A stretch of 64,000 bases of DNA from Cupriavidus basilensis (GCF_000832305.1 NZ_CP010536.1:1-64000), one strand, 5' to 3'; positions 10,744-20,858 are shown, counted from the first letter of the stretch. The notes: generated from the letters alone by a model not told the origin. Translations and numbers: made by a program.

Positions 10744-13032
10744 GTGCGTACCGTAACCGAAGCATCGATTCCATTGCTTGCGCCGTCTGGCGCGACTGTC
10801 GCAGTACTGCATGTAGCGGTGTTGCCTCACAGAGGTAGCTCGTCGCCTGCGACGCTCTGGGCTTCAGCCGGTTTCCGGGACGGCGATGAGGCTGGCGGGT
10901 CCATGGAACTGCTGGAGGGAATGGAGTACCGATACGCATGGGAGAGACTTGCGCCGGGGATAGGTAGCATCACCGCAGACCCTGAGGAGATCTTTCAGCC
11001 TGACACTGTCGAAGGGCTGTCAGGTCGTCTCCGACCTGGACTATCGACCGGTACCGTTCGCGTCGTGCTCCGCGAGGGTCCTGTCGTGCTGGGGCAGCAG
11101 GAGATCGAGGTACGTTCCCGAAAGCTCACTTACCTCTCTGAGTATCGTTGGATGCTTCGCGACATCGCTGAGCGAATGACTGAGCTTGTGATGGACCGCT
11201 TCGCGGTCAGCGACGCTCGATTCGAGCAGGATGATACGCGCGACGCGGTGACGCTCTATCAGCGCTTCACGTTCTTGCGAGCCTTGTTTGAAAGTGAGAG
11301 CTTTCAAGGGGCTATTCGAGAGGTTCTTCGTCGGCCACACACTGCTTGGGAAGTGGCCAGCGATATTGTTCGGCCTGGCAGTGGAATACGCGCAGACTCT
11401 CACGTTCTACGTCAGCTCACCAAAGGCGGGCAGCGATCCGCATGGCCGGGCGGCACCATTCCCTCCGTGCCTTCACGGCTTGAGCGCCGGCGAACCGAAG
11501 CGACGCATGACACAACACCCAATCGCTTCGTGAAGTTTGCCCTTGAACATTGGTCTCAGATTCTTGGTGATATCGATCTTGGCCTCGCAAAGGGGCAGCC
11601 AACACCAGCAACTACTCGGGGCCGCCGGGAGATCGCCGCTGTTATGACTCAGCTGGAGGAGATCCTGCACCACGATCTGTTTGCCGAGGTGGGTAAGATG
11701 GTGCGATTTCCCGCTGATGATCAGGTCCTGCAGAAGTGCGAGGGTTACAGGGACATCTTTAAGGCCTATGTTGAGCTCGAGTTTGCAGCCCGCCTATCCT
11801 GGCATGATTCGTCTCAGGAATATGGCGCCGGGTTGCGGGATGTCGCCACACTTTATGAATATTGGGCATTCATCCAGTTAGCGCAGGTCGTTGCCGATTT
11901 GGTCGGACAGACATTTGACATGGCGCCATTGGTGCAGTCGCGTAAAGACGGTCTTACTGTTGGGATTCAGTCGGGCGTTGAAACCGTTCTCAAGGGAGAG
12001 GTAGAGCGTTTTGGACGGCGCATGGTGGTGGAGCTCTGCTTTAACCGGACCTATCGCGCCGGCTCGGGACGTGTAGCTTCGTGGACAAGGCCAATGCGCC
12101 CCGATTACTCTCTGTTGATTGGCCCGGCGGAAGGCGAGTCGGCCGCCTTTGAGCCGATCGTTCTTCATTTCGACGCCAAGTATCGGGTCGAGTTTCTCAA
12201 AGAAATCTTTGGCGCCGGTGATGACGTGGAAGAGGATGCCGGCGTGCAACAGAGGCCAGTCAGTCTGATGCGCGGGGGGGCTTTGCGTGCAGACCTCCTC
12301 AAGATGCATGCTTACCGCGATGCCATCCGACGGACCGCAGGGGCCTACGTGCTCTATCCGGGCGGCGACGGCGAGGAAGAAAGCAATCAGTATCTCGAAT
12401 ACCATGAGCTCCTGCCTGGGCTCGGTGCTTTTGTGCTTCGGCCTACTGATATTGGTAGCGCTAATGGTGCGCCGGCATTGCGGCGGTTCATCAGCGAAGT
12501 GTTCGATCACGTAGCAACCCGTCTGACCATGCATGAGCGGGGGCGATATTGGCTCGAGGAGGCGTATGGTGAACCGTTGTCCGGCCAATCTGCTGGCTTG
12601 CTCGACACGCCGCCGCCCGAAACCAGTGTGCTTTTAGGGTTCGTGAAGAGCCGCGAGCATTGGCGCTGGATCGAACAACGTAAGGCCTACAATGTTCGAG
12701 CGGAAGGCAGAAGTGGTGGAGTCCAGGCTAGCGCAGATCTACTACACAGCCAACTTCTACTTCTCTACTGTCCTTCCACGCAGCAGATTGCCCTCGCTCG
12801 GATCGTGTCCGATGCAGAAGTAATATCGTTGGCCGGCATGGTTGCAATGGACTACCCGGAACCGCGTGGAGAGTATTGGTGTGTACAACTCCGCTGGCTA
12901 GACCAAATTCAGTGGCTTCGCGGCTTCTCTCCGTCCAAGATCGAGGAATGCGCTACAAGCCAAGGGCTGTTGTATGGGGCGCCTGCTAGAACTTCTTGGG
13001 GCGTCATCGAGTCGGCCTGTCGTGTTGGGTGA
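10744..13032 (+). CDS. mcrC: McrC-like nuclease, DUF2357 plus PD-(D/E)xK
   Basis: The 762-aa product is the likely nuclease partner of the McrB-like protein. The N-terminal half looks like a DUF2357 domain. The C-terminal half has a PD-(D/E)xK active site: RPDYSLLI with D454, then LHFDAKY with D477 and K479. In McrBC the McrC subunit stimulates GTP hydrolysis and cuts the DNA. The gene starts with GTG 10744, 3 bp after the mcrB-like stop, which is strong evidence for one operon. It is longer than E. coli McrC (about 350 aa), as usual for the DUF2357 class. Which modified base the pair recognises cannot be read from the sequence. Confidence 0.85.
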   Translation: MRTVTEASIPLLAPSGATVAVLHVAVLPHRGSSSPATLWASAGFRDGDEAGGSMELLEGMEYRYAWERLAPGIGSITADPEEIFQPDTVEGLSGRLRPGLSTGTVRVVLREGPVVLGQQEIEVRSRKLTYLSEYRWMLRDIAERMTELVMDRFAVSDARFEQDDTRDAVTLYQRFTFLRALFESESFQGAIREVLRRPHTAWEVASDIVRPGSGIRADSHVLRQLTKGGQRSAWPGGTIPSVPSRLERRRTEATHDTTPNRFVKFALEHWSQILGDIDLGLAKGQPTPATTRGRREIAAVMTQLEEILHHDLFAEVGKMVRFPADDQVLQKCEGYRDIFKAYVELEFAARLSWHDSSQEYGAGLRDVATLYEYWAFIQLAQVVADLVGQTFDMAPLVQSRKDGLTVGIQSGVETVLKGEVERFGRRMVVELCFNRTYRAGSGRVASWTRPMRPDYSLLIGPAEGESAAFEPIVLHFDAKYRVEFLKEIFGAGDDVEEDAGVQQRPVSLMRGGALRADLLKMHAYRDAIRRTAGAYVLYPGGDGEEESNQYLEYHELLPGLGAFVLRPTDIGSANGAPALRRFISEVFDHVATRLTMHERGRYWLEEAYGEPLSGQSAGLLDTPPPETSVLLGFVKSREHWRWIEQRKAYNVRAEGRSGGVQASADLLHSQLLLLYCPSTQQIALARIVSDAEVISLAGMVAMDYPEPRGEYWCVQLRWLDQIQWLRGFSPSKIEECATSQGLLYGAPARTSWGVIESACRVG

Positions 13033-13109
13033 GTGATGAATGCGCTCATCCGCTAGAGCGTGATTTGGCCGTCCACCTTAGGGGGCTCGAGCGAGCGGCG
13101 CTGAGCTCC

Positions 13110-13570
13110 GCATCGGCAAGGACGACTACAACCTGGCGAAGCTGCGCCACCACCTCATCATCGCGGACGTGGACGGCTCCCACATCCGCACGCTGCTGCT
13201 CACGTTCTTCTACCGCCAGATGCCCGACATCATCGAGCGCGGCCACGTGTATATCGCCCAACCGCCGCTGTACAAGATCAAGCACGGCAAGGAAGAGCGC
13301 TACATCAAGGACGACAACGAGCTCAACGCCTACCTGCTGCGCCTGGCCATGGAAAAGGCCGCCCTGGTCAACCCCGACGGCAGCGAAGTCGCCGGCGACG
13401 CCCTGACCGAGCTGGCCCGCCAGTACCAGCTGGCCGAAGCCGTGATCGGCCGCCTGGCCCGCATCGTGGACAGCGACGCCCTGCGTGCCATTGCCGACGG
13501 CATCGAGCTGGACCTGGACAGCGCCGCCGCCGCCGAAGCCTCAGCCACCGCGCTCAAGGCCAAGCTGTCG
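13110..13570 (+). pseudogene. partial duplicate of gyrB
   Basis: This segment matches gyrB 5749-6221. The right-hand 408 bp (13163-13570) are identical to 5814-6221. The left-hand 53 bp carry several substitutions and a 12-bp in-frame deletion that removes part of the [13 protein letters not shown] motif. There is no ATPase domain, promoter or stop of gyrB origin, so it cannot make a working gyrase. It is joined at its right edge to an IS110-type transposase remnant. The copy frames the McrBC-like island relative to the true gyrB and probably records how the island was acquired. Confidence 0.93.
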
Positions 13571-13850
13571 CTCAGGCTCATCTATCCGCGGCGACCATCC
13601 GTCCAGGCGAGGCAGCAAGGTGCTCAAGAGAGCGCTCTTACTCTCAGCCTTTGCCGCATTGCGAGATCCGGTCTCAAGGGGCTATTACGCTCGCAAGGTC
13701 CAGCAAGGAAAACGCCACAATCGGGCGCTCATCGCTCTCGCCAGAAGACGCTGTGATGTGCTGTTTGCCATGCTGCGCGACGGCACCCTCTACCAGCCGA
13801 TATCCGCCCCCAAACGCTTGACGAAACACACAGGGCCCCCCAATCGAGAT
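13571..13850 (+). pseudogene. IS110-family transposase C-terminal fragment
   Basis: Read in one frame, the DNA encodes [35 protein letters not shown] and [20 protein letters not shown]. This is the typical C-terminal part of IS110/IS116/IS902-type transposases. The N-terminal DEDD catalytic domain is missing and the fragment is fused straight to the gyrB duplicate at 13570/13571. It is therefore a relic of an insertion sequence, not an active element. Confidence 0.8.
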
Positions 13851-13969
13851 CTCAGCGCGTCCAGAAAGCGGTGGTTTTATGGACGCCAAAAACCGCCACG
13901 TAGGGGCTGTCCGAAGGGTTACCAAAATGTTAAAATTCCCGTCAATTTTTCATCGTCCGGAAACTGTCA

Positions 13970-14593
13970 ATGAATCAACGGATCGGTTACGCCCGAGTTT
14001 CGCCGGATGACCAGAATCTGGACTTGCAGCGCGACGCACTGCACCTGTCAGGGGTTCAGTCGATTTATGAAGAGATGGCGAGCGGTAAGGCCGCTGGCCG
14101 CCCTGAGCTGGACCACTGCCTGAGGGCATTACGTGCGGGTGACACCTTGGTGGTGTGGCGGCTGGATCGGCTTGGCCGCAGCTTACCTGATCTGGTGCGT
14201 ATCGTTACAGAGCTGGAAGAAAATGGGATCGGCTTTGAGAGCATCGCCGAAAAGATCGAGACGGCAAGTGCGGCCGGAAAGCTGGTGTTTCATGTCTTCG
14301 CTGCGCTGGCCGAGTTCGAGCGCGATCTGATTCGAGAACGCACGCAGGCGGGCTTGGTCGCAGCACGTGCGCGAGGACGAGCGGGAGGCCGGAAGCCCAA
14401 GCTGGATGCCCGACAAATTAGGGAAATCAATCGGCTCATGTCTGACCCGACGATCCCAATCAGTCAGATTGCTGAGCGTTTCAAAGTCTCACGGACAACC
14501 ATTTACAAAGTGGCTCCCCGCAATGCCGTGACAGTTGCCGAGCATCTGTCGGACGCGAGCGGGAAGAAGTCATATAGACAAGATGCCCCATGA
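13970..14593 (+). CDS. serine site-specific recombinase (resolvase/invertase family)
   Basis: The 207-aa product has the resolvase fold signature. YARVSPDDQNLDLQRDAL carries the catalytic serine (S11), WRLDRLGRSLPDL follows, then AALAEFERDLIRERT. A C-terminal helix-turn-helix reads ISQIAERFKVSRTTIYKV. Such enzymes recombine DNA at short sites using a phosphoserine intermediate. The stop overlaps the start of the following methyltransferase gene as ATGA (14590-14593), an unusual coupling of a recombinase to a modification gene. The 100 bp upstream contain AT-rich sequence that could hold recombination sites, but no clear res-like repeats were identified. Confidence 0.92.
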   Translation: MNQRIGYARVSPDDQNLDLQRDALHLSGVQSIYEEMASGKAAGRPELDHCLRALRAGDTLVVWRLDRLGRSLPDLVRIVTELEENGIGFESIAEKIETASAAGKLVFHVFAALAEFERDLIRERTQAGLVAARARGRAGGRKPKLDARQIREINRLMSDPTIPISQIAERFKVSRTTIYKVAPRNAVTVAEHLSDASGKKSYRQDAP

Positions 14594-17382
14594 ATGCAGT
14601 AGAAATTGAAGCGGCTATATCGGATTTGGCCCTGCAGCCATTCGATGCGGCAGAGTTCCCCTTCGCCTTTCTGGGAGCGTTCGGCAATAAGGACACTGCC
14701 CTCAAGCGGTTGCGCGCCGGCAACAACAACACCTCGGATGTGCATGGTGGCGTGTTGCTGCGCAACAGCATCCACATTGCCGTGTGCGAAGCCGGCGCAG
14801 TGGGTAAAACACTCCAAGCGTTGCGTGCCAGTCCCGCAACGGTAAAGGCCAAGGCGAAGTTCATTCTTGCCACAGATGGACAAACGCTGGAAGCCGAAGA
14901 ACTCGGCAGCGGTGAAACGATCGCCGGCGCCTTCCCGGACTTCCCGAACCATTTTGGTTTCCTGTTGCCGCTTGCCGGCATCTCCACCATCAAGGAGATC
15001 AAGGACAACCCTATTGACGTGCGAGCCACCGGGCGGCTGAACAAGCTCTACGTCGAACTGTTGCGCGAGAACCCAGACTGGGCGAAGGACGAACGCCGCG
15101 CCGACATGAATCATTTCATGGCGCGGTTGATTTTCTGCTTCTTTGCCGAAGACACCGATATCTTTAACGGCGAGGTGCTGTTCACTCGAACCGTGGATCA
15201 GTTCAGTGATCGTGACGGCTCGAACACTCATGAGATTCTGGAAGCCATCTTCCGGGCAATGAATACAAAGATCGCTGACCGAGCGGCCGAGGGTTTTCGC
15301 CCTTGGGCGGATCAGTTCCCGTATGTCAACGGCGGTCTGTTTTCTGGCAGTACCGAAGTGCCGCGCTTTACGCGCATGGCGCGCACCTACCTGCTGCATG
15401 CCGGCAATCTGAACTGGCAACAGATCAACCCGGACATCTTTGGCAGCATGATCCAGGCCGTGGCCGACGACGAAGAGCGCGGCTCATTGGGCATGCACTA
15501 CACCAGCGTGCCCAACATCCTGAAGGTGCTGAACCCGCTCTTTTTGGACGAGTTGCGCGCGCAGCTTGATGCCGCTGGCGATAACAAAGTCAAGCTGCTC
15601 AATCTGCGAAAGCGCTTGGCCCGCATTCGCGTGTTCGACCCGGCCTGCGGCTCCGGCAACTTCCTGGTCATTGCCTACAAAAAAATGCGCGAGATCGAGG
15701 CGGAAATCAACCGCCGCCGGGGCGAATCGCATCTGGGCAGCGAAATTCCGCTGACCAACTTTCGTGGCATCGAGCTGCGCGACTTCCCTGCCGAGATCGC
15801 TCGCCTCGCGCTGATCATTGCCGAGTTCCAATGCGACGTGCTGTATCGCGGCCAGAAGGATGCGCTGGCGGAGTTTTTACCGCTGGATGCGCAGAACTGG
15901 ATCGTGTGCGGTAATGCGCTGCGGTTGGATTGGTTGAGTATCTGTCCACCAACGGGCACAGACGTCAGATTACTCGCCGACGATTTATTCGGCGCACCAT
16001 TTAATCATGTGGAAATAGACTTCGAGAACGAAGGTGGTGAGACGTATCTCTGTGGGAATCCGCCGTACAAGGGCAGTCAGGGGCAAACCGATGACCAAAA
16101 AGCGGACTTGCAAGCCGTTTTTTCCAAACATACCAAGAACTGGAAATCGCTGGACTATGTATCCGGCTGGTTCATGAAAGCCGCCGATTACGGCACTGTG
16201 AACGATGCCGCGACTGCATTTGTTTCGACCAATTCGATTTGTCAGGGGCGGCAAGTTGCGACGCTGTGGCCGCTCATTCATGGCACTGGCCACGAAATCA
16301 GCTTTGCGCACACCTCGTTCAAGTGGGCCAACTTGGCCAGCCACAATGCTGGCGTCACGGTTGCCGTTGTGGGCATCTCCTCGCGGCCTGCTGCCCTGCG
16401 CAGAATTTTCAGTGTGGCCGACGATGGTTCGGTCGTAGTTCGGGAAACGTCGCACATCAACGCTTACCTGACGCCGGGTGCGAATGTAGTGGTTGAGGCT
16501 CAGCCAGAGCCCTTGGGGAAACTGAGCGCCATGAGTTTTGGCAGCATGCCCAATGATGGCGGGCATCTGCTTCTCAATGTGCAGGAGGCCGAAACGGCAA
16601 TCCGCGTGCATGGCGTTAACGCAAACTTCATTCGCCCCTTTCTGGGCTCTGAAGAATTCATTCGCGGCAAAGAACGCCGCTGCATCTGGGTTCGCGACGA
16701 TGATCTCGCGCTAGCGACTGACAACGATTGGTTGGCTCAGCGTTTTGACGGAGTGCGTCGTCAGCGGGCCGCATCTGGGCGAGAGACCACAAACGCTTTG
16801 GCGGGCCAGCCCCATCGCTTTGGTGAAGTCAGGCAGACCGGCAATGAAACTGCTCTCATCGTCCCCAGCGTCTCATCCGAATCGCGCACTTTTCTACCCG
16901 TAGGATTACTGCCGCGCGGGTCTATCGTTAGCAACCTCGCCTTCGCCCTCTACGACGCCCCACTCTGGAACATGGCCCTCATCGCATCCCGCCTGCATCT
17001 GGTTTGGATTGGCACTGTTTGCGGCAAGATGAAAACCGACTTCCGTTACTCCAACACCCTCGGCTGGAACACCTTCCCCGTGCCGCTGCTCACCGAGCAG
17101 AACAAAGCCGATCTGACAGCTTGCGCCGAGGACATTCTGTTGGCCCGAGAAGCGCATTTCCCGGCCACCATCGCTGACCTCTACGACCCGGAAACGATGC
17201 CGGAGAACCTTCGCTATGCCCACGAGCGCAACGACGAAGTGCTGGAGCGTATCTACATCGGTCGCCGGTTCAAGAACGACACCGAGCGGTTGGAAAAACT
17301 GTTCGACCTCTATACCAAGATGACGACGGCAGCGGCCAAGACCAAGCCCGCAGCGAAAATGAAAAGGGTAAAGAAAGCATGA
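14590..17382 (+). CDS. adenine-type DNA methyltransferase, MmeI-like architecture
   Basis: The 930-aa protein contains the SAM-binding motif DPACGSGNF (residues 350-358) and the catalytic motif NPPY (490-493), which together mark N6-adenine (or N4-cytosine) DNA methyltransferases. The N-terminal 330 aa resemble the helical and N-terminal parts of MmeI-type enzymes, but no convincing D-ExK nuclease signature was seen there. The region after NPPY, about 430 aa, would hold the target-recognition part. It overlaps the recombinase upstream and the helicase downstream by 4 bp each (ATGA), so the genes are translationally coupled. Its likely role is to modify host DNA, or to take part in recognition, in the defence module formed with the next two genes. 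Confidence 0.88.
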   Translation: MNAVEIEAAISDLALQPFDAAEFPFAFLGAFGNKDTALKRLRAGNNNTSDVHGGVLLRNSIHIAVCEAGAVGKTLQALRASPATVKAKAKFILATDGQTLEAEELGSGETIAGAFPDFPNHFGFLLPLAGISTIKEIKDNPIDVRATGRLNKLYVELLRENPDWAKDERRADMNHFMARLIFCFFAEDTDIFNGEVLFTRTVDQFSDRDGSNTHEILEAIFRAMNTKIADRAAEGFRPWADQFPYVNGGLFSGSTEVPRFTRMARTYLLHAGNLNWQQINPDIFGSMIQAVADDEERGSLGMHYTSVPNILKVLNPLFLDELRAQLDAAGDNKVKLLNLRKRLARIRVFDPACGSGNFLVIAYKKMREIEAEINRRRGESHLGSEIPLTNFRGIELRDFPAEIARLALIIAEFQCDVLYRGQKDALAEFLPLDAQNWIVCGNALRLDWLSICPPTGTDVRLLADDLFGAPFNHVEIDFENEGGETYLCGNPPYKGSQGQTDDQKADLQAVFSKHTKNWKSLDYVSGWFMKAADYGTVNDAATAFVSTNSICQGRQVATLWPLIHGTGHEISFAHTSFKWANLASHNAGVTVAVVGISSRPAALRRIFSVADDGSVVVRETSHINAYLTPGANVVVEAQPEPLGKLSAMSFGSMPNDGGHLLLNVQEAETAIRVHGVNANFIRPFLGSEEFIRGKERRCIWVRDDDLALATDNDWLAQRFDGVRRQRAASGRETTNALAGQPHRFGEVRQTGNETALIVPSVSSESRTFLPVGLLPRGSIVSNLAFALYDAPLWNMALIASRLHLVWIGTVCGKMKTDFRYSNTLGWNTFPVPLLTEQNKADLTACAEDILLAREAHFPATIADLYDPETMPENLRYAHERNDEVLERIYIGRRFKNDTERLEKLFDLYTKMTTAAAKTKPAAKMKRVKKA

Positions 17383-19499
17383 GCGAGCAAGCCAGCAACC
17401 CGACCAATGCCTATACCGTACCGTCGGTGTCGATCACCACGGAGCGCTCCGGCGCATCCAGTAAGGCGAACGTGCTGGGCATGCGTGCGATGCAGGAGCG
17501 TGCTTACGCCAAGCGCGGTGAGCCGTTCCTGTTGATCAAATCACCACCGGCCTCTGGGAAGTCCAGAGCGCTGATGTTTATTGCATTGGACAAGCTCCAC
17601 AACCAGGGCTTACAGCAGGCCATCATCGTGGTGCCGGAACGCTCCATCGGCGGCAGCTTTTCCGATGAACCATTGAGCCAGTACGGCTTCTATTGGGACT
17701 GGCAGGTGGCTCCGCAGTGGAACCTGTGCAACGCCCCTGGCGTGGATGAGCCACGCGTGGCCAAATCCAAGGTGGAAGCCGTGCGCAAGTTCCTGCAGAG
17801 CGCCGACAAGGTATTGGTTTGCACCCATGCCACCTTCCGTTTCGCGGTAGAGGAGCTCGGCATTGACGCGTTCGACGGCCGCCTCATCGCCATCGACGAA
17901 TTTCACCATGTCTCCAGCAATCCGGACAACAAGCTAGGCAGCCAGTTAGGTGCCCTCATGGCGCGCGACAAGGTGCATCTGGTGGCCATGACAGGCTCTT
18001 ACTTCCGGGGCGATAGCGAAGCCGTGTTGGCCCCTGCGGATGAAGCCAAATTCGAGACCATCACCTACACCTACTACGAGCAGCTCAACGGTTATCGCTG
18101 GCTCAAATCGCTGGACATTGGTTACTTCTTCTATACGGGCCCTTACGTGGATGCGGTCGCCAAAGTGCTGGACCCGGCACTGAAGACTATCGTGCATATT
18201 CCCAATGTCAATGCGCGCGAAAGCCTCAAGGACAAAGAGCGTGAGGTCAATGAAATCATGGGCGCGCTGGGGGATTGGCAGGGAGTCGATCCCGTCACGG
18301 GCTTCCACCTGATCAAGGCAAAGGATGGCCGCACTCTTAAAGTCGCTGATCTTGTCGATGACAGCGATACGGCAAGACGATCTCGCGTGCTGACGGCGCT
18401 GAAAGACCCCGTGCAGAAGGAAAACCGTGAGCACGTAGACATCATCATTGCGCTGGGCATGGCGAAGGAAGGTTTTGACTGGATTTGGTGCGAACACGCA
18501 CTGACCATCGGCTACCGCAGCAGCCTGACCGAGATCGTGCAGATCATCGGCCGCGCTACCCGCGATGCTGAGGGCAAGGAGCGGGCGCGATTTACCAACC
18601 TGATTGCCGAACCCACCGCCGAGCAGACCGCTGTGGCCGAGGCGGTGAACGACATGCTCAAGGCGATTTCTGCCAGCTTGCTGATGGAGCAGGTTTTGGC
18701 CCCACGCTATGAGTTCACGCCCAAGAATACTGGCCCCAAGGAAGGCTTCGACTACGGCGAGGAAGGCTACAAGGAGAACGGCCACAACATCGGCGTCAAC
18801 AAGGACACTGGCCAGATTCACATGGAGGTCAACGGACTGGTCACACCGCAGAGCGCGGAGGCGACACGTATCTGTAAGGAGGACTTGAACGAGGTCGTTA
18901 CCAGTTTCTTGCAGGACAAGACCGTGCTTGAGCGTGGCCTGTTTGACACGGAAAACACACTGCCCGAAGAGCTGACCCAGTTGCGTATGGGCAAGATCGT
19001 GCGGGAGCGGTATCCAGACCTGAGCGACGCCGATCAGGAAGCGATCCGGCAACATGCCGTTGCTGCGATGAACATTACCCAGCAAGCTAAGTTGGCGTTG
19101 GCCCAGGCTGATGCCGGCGGCAGCGGCACCGCCCAAGGCAATACGGCGTTGCTGGATGGCGTGCGCAAATTCGTCAATGTGCGTGATCTGGACATCGACC
19201 TGATTGATCGCATCAATCCCTTCGATGCTGCCTATGCGGTGCTGGCGAAAGCAATGGATGAGAAATCGCTGCGCCAGGTGCAGGCAAGCATTGCTGCCAA
19301 GAAGGTGAGCATCTCTGAAGAGGAGGCGCGGGAACTGGCACGGCGAGCCTTGCAGTTCAAGAATGAGCGCGGCCGCTTGCCCGACATCAATTCCGCCGAT
19401 GCATGGGAGAAGCGCATGGCCGAAGGCGTCGCGGCACTTGCGCGCTATCGTGCTCAGGCCAAAGCGGCGCAGGCACAGGGAGAGGCCGGCAATGGCTGA
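17379..19499 (+). CDS. SF2 DEAD/DEAH-type helicase of a restriction-like system
   Basis: This 706-aa protein is a superfamily 2 ATPase. Motif I reads KSPPASGKSR, with K61 as the Walker lysine. The DEAH-type box appears as DEFH (173-176). Motif III-like AMTGSYF and motif VI QIIGRATRD follow. The C-terminal 250 aa are an extra domain ending in a charged helical stretch. Restriction systems use such motors to translocate or unwind DNA. The start codon overlaps the methyltransferase stop, and its own 3' end overlaps the GIY-YIG gene by 8 bp. No nuclease motif was seen in it, so cleavage is probably supplied by the next gene. Confidence 0.9.
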   Translation: MSEQASNPTNAYTVPSVSITTERSGASSKANVLGMRAMQERAYAKRGEPFLLIKSPPASGKSRALMFIALDKLHNQGLQQAIIVVPERSIGGSFSDEPLSQYGFYWDWQVAPQWNLCNAPGVDEPRVAKSKVEAVRKFLQSADKVLVCTHATFRFAVEELGIDAFDGRLIAIDEFHHVSSNPDNKLGSQLGALMARDKVHLVAMTGSYFRGDSEAVLAPADEAKFETITYTYYEQLNGYRWLKSLDIGYFFYTGPYVDAVAKVLDPALKTIVHIPNVNARESLKDKEREVNEIMGALGDWQGVDPVTGFHLIKAKDGRTLKVADLVDDSDTARRSRVLTALKDPVQKENREHVDIIIALGMAKEGFDWIWCEHALTIGYRSSLTEIVQIIGRATRDAEGKERARFTNLIAEPTAEQTAVAEAVNDMLKAISASLLMEQVLAPRYEFTPKNTGPKEGFDYGEEGYKENGHNIGVNKDTGQIHMEVNGLVTPQSAEATRICKEDLNEVVTSFLQDKTVLERGLFDTENTLPEELTQLRMGKIVRERYPDLSDADQEAIRQHAVAAMNITQQAKLALAQADAGGSGTAQGNTALLDGVRKFVNVRDLDIDLIDRINPFDAAYAVLAKAMDEKSLRQVQASIAAKKVSISEEEARELARRALQFKNERGRLPDINSADAWEKRMAEGVAALARYRAQAKAAQAQGEAGNG

Positions 19500-20688
19500 T
19501 ATGAACGATGATGAGCTGCTGGATGCCCTCGGTGTTGAAGCCGCCCCGCTGAAGTCTTCTAGTCGAACCCCACGCGAGGAACGCATCATCGCGGGCTTCG
19601 AGGACATCTTGCGCTTCCATCAGACCCACGGCCGAACCCCGCAGCATGGCGAGGAACGGGATATTTTCGAGCGGCTGTATGCGGTGCGCTTAGATCAGCT
19701 ACGCAGGTTGCCTGAAGCACAGGCGCTGCTGGGTGCGCTTGATGGACCTGGTCTGCTGTCTGGCTCGGCGGCTCCGGTTGATGCAGATGAACTGGACGAA
19801 GACGCTTTGCTGGCCGAGCTGGGTATTGGCGATGGGCCTGACGACGAGAGCGACATCACCGTGCTGCGTCATGTGCGCTCCCGGGCGGCAATAAAGGCAG
19901 CGGAAGAAATTGCCGGCCGGAATCCATGTGAAGACTTTGAGAGATTCAAGCCACTTTTTGATGAGGTGGAAGCGGGCCTTAAGCAAAAGTCGTGGGTGAC
20001 CAAGCCCTTCGGTAAGGACGCCAGCATCGAGGTCGGGGATTTCTTCATCCTGAGTGGTCTGCTTGCCTATGTCGCCGAGATGGGCGACACCTACAGAACG
20101 CCGAATGCGGAGACTAATGGCCGTTTGCGCGTCATTTACTCCAATGAGACGGAGAGCGATCTGCTGCTACGATCCTTGCAGCGGGCGCTCTATAAGGACA
20201 GTGATGGGCGTGCCGGATCTCGGATCATCAAGGCAGATATCGGCCCGTTGTTCGGTGGTATAGCCGAGTCGGACGACATCGAATCAGGCACCATCTATGT
20301 GCTACGCAGCCTGTCCAGCCATCCAGTTGTTGCCGAACACCGCGAGCTGATTCACAAGATCGGCGTGACGGGCGGCAAAGTGGAAACACGCATCGCGGCG
20401 GCGGCGAAGGATGCCACTTACTTGCTGGCTGATGTGGAGGTGGTGGCCACCTACAAGCTCCACAACCTGAACCGAACCCGCTTGGAGAATATCTTCCATC
20501 GCTTATTCGGCGCCTCGCAACTTGACGTGACCATCGAAGATCGCTTCGGCTATCCGGTTAAGCCTAAAGAGTGGTTTCTTGTGCCACTTCATGTGATTGA
20601 CGAAGCCGTCCAGCACATCTTGGATGGATCGATTACCCGCATGGTCTATGACCCGAGTTCGGCTCGGCTTATCGATATGGGAGAGTAA
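19492..20688 (+). CDS. GIY-YIG nuclease of the methyltransferase-helicase operon
   Basis: The product is 398 aa from ATG 19492, which overlaps the helicase stop by 8 bp. The C-terminal third carries a GIY-YIG-like nuclease: GTIYVLRSLS (GIY strand), HKIGVTGG (YIG strand), an Arg in VETRIAAA, and the catalytic-type Glu in LENIFHRLF. This arrangement is like the T5orf172/MUG113 subgroup. The N-terminal 150 aa are acidic and helical, beginning MADMNDDELLDALG. The nuclease is the most likely DNA-cutting component of the four-gene module. The whole operon runs from 13970 to 20688 without gaps. Confidence 0.85.
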   Translation: MADMNDDELLDALGVEAAPLKSSSRTPREERIIAGFEDILRFHQTHGRTPQHGEERDIFERLYAVRLDQLRRLPEAQALLGALDGPGLLSGSAAPVDADELDEDALLAELGIGDGPDDESDITVLRHVRSRAAIKAAEEIAGRNPCEDFERFKPLFDEVEAGLKQKSWVTKPFGKDASIEVGDFFILSGLLAYVAEMGDTYRTPNAETNGRLRVIYSNETESDLLLRSLQRALYKDSDGRAGSRIIKADIGPLFGGIAESDDIESGTIYVLRSLSSHPVVAEHRELIHKIGVTGGKVETRIAAAAKDATYLLADVEVVATYKLHNLNRTRLENIFHRLFGASQLDVTIEDRFGYPVKPKEWFLVPLHVIDEAVQHILDGSITRMVYDPSSARLIDMGE

Positions 20689-20858
20689 GCCAGACTCCGG
20701 ACTGGCCCGCTAGGAAGGAGCGGCAGCTAACGCCATGAGTTCCGAATACGCACGCATTGTGGCGCAAGCCGATGCCCTGACCGCAGGCCAGGATGGACGC
20801 CAAGAGGCAAGAGCATGACAAAACAGCACCAGGATAACCGAGCCTATCGCTCTGGCAC

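Noticed and set aside
13169..13756. A second gyrase or parE-type gene
   Set aside because: Only residues corresponding to 531-666 of GyrB are present. There is no ATPase or C-terminal domain and it fuses to a transposase remnant.
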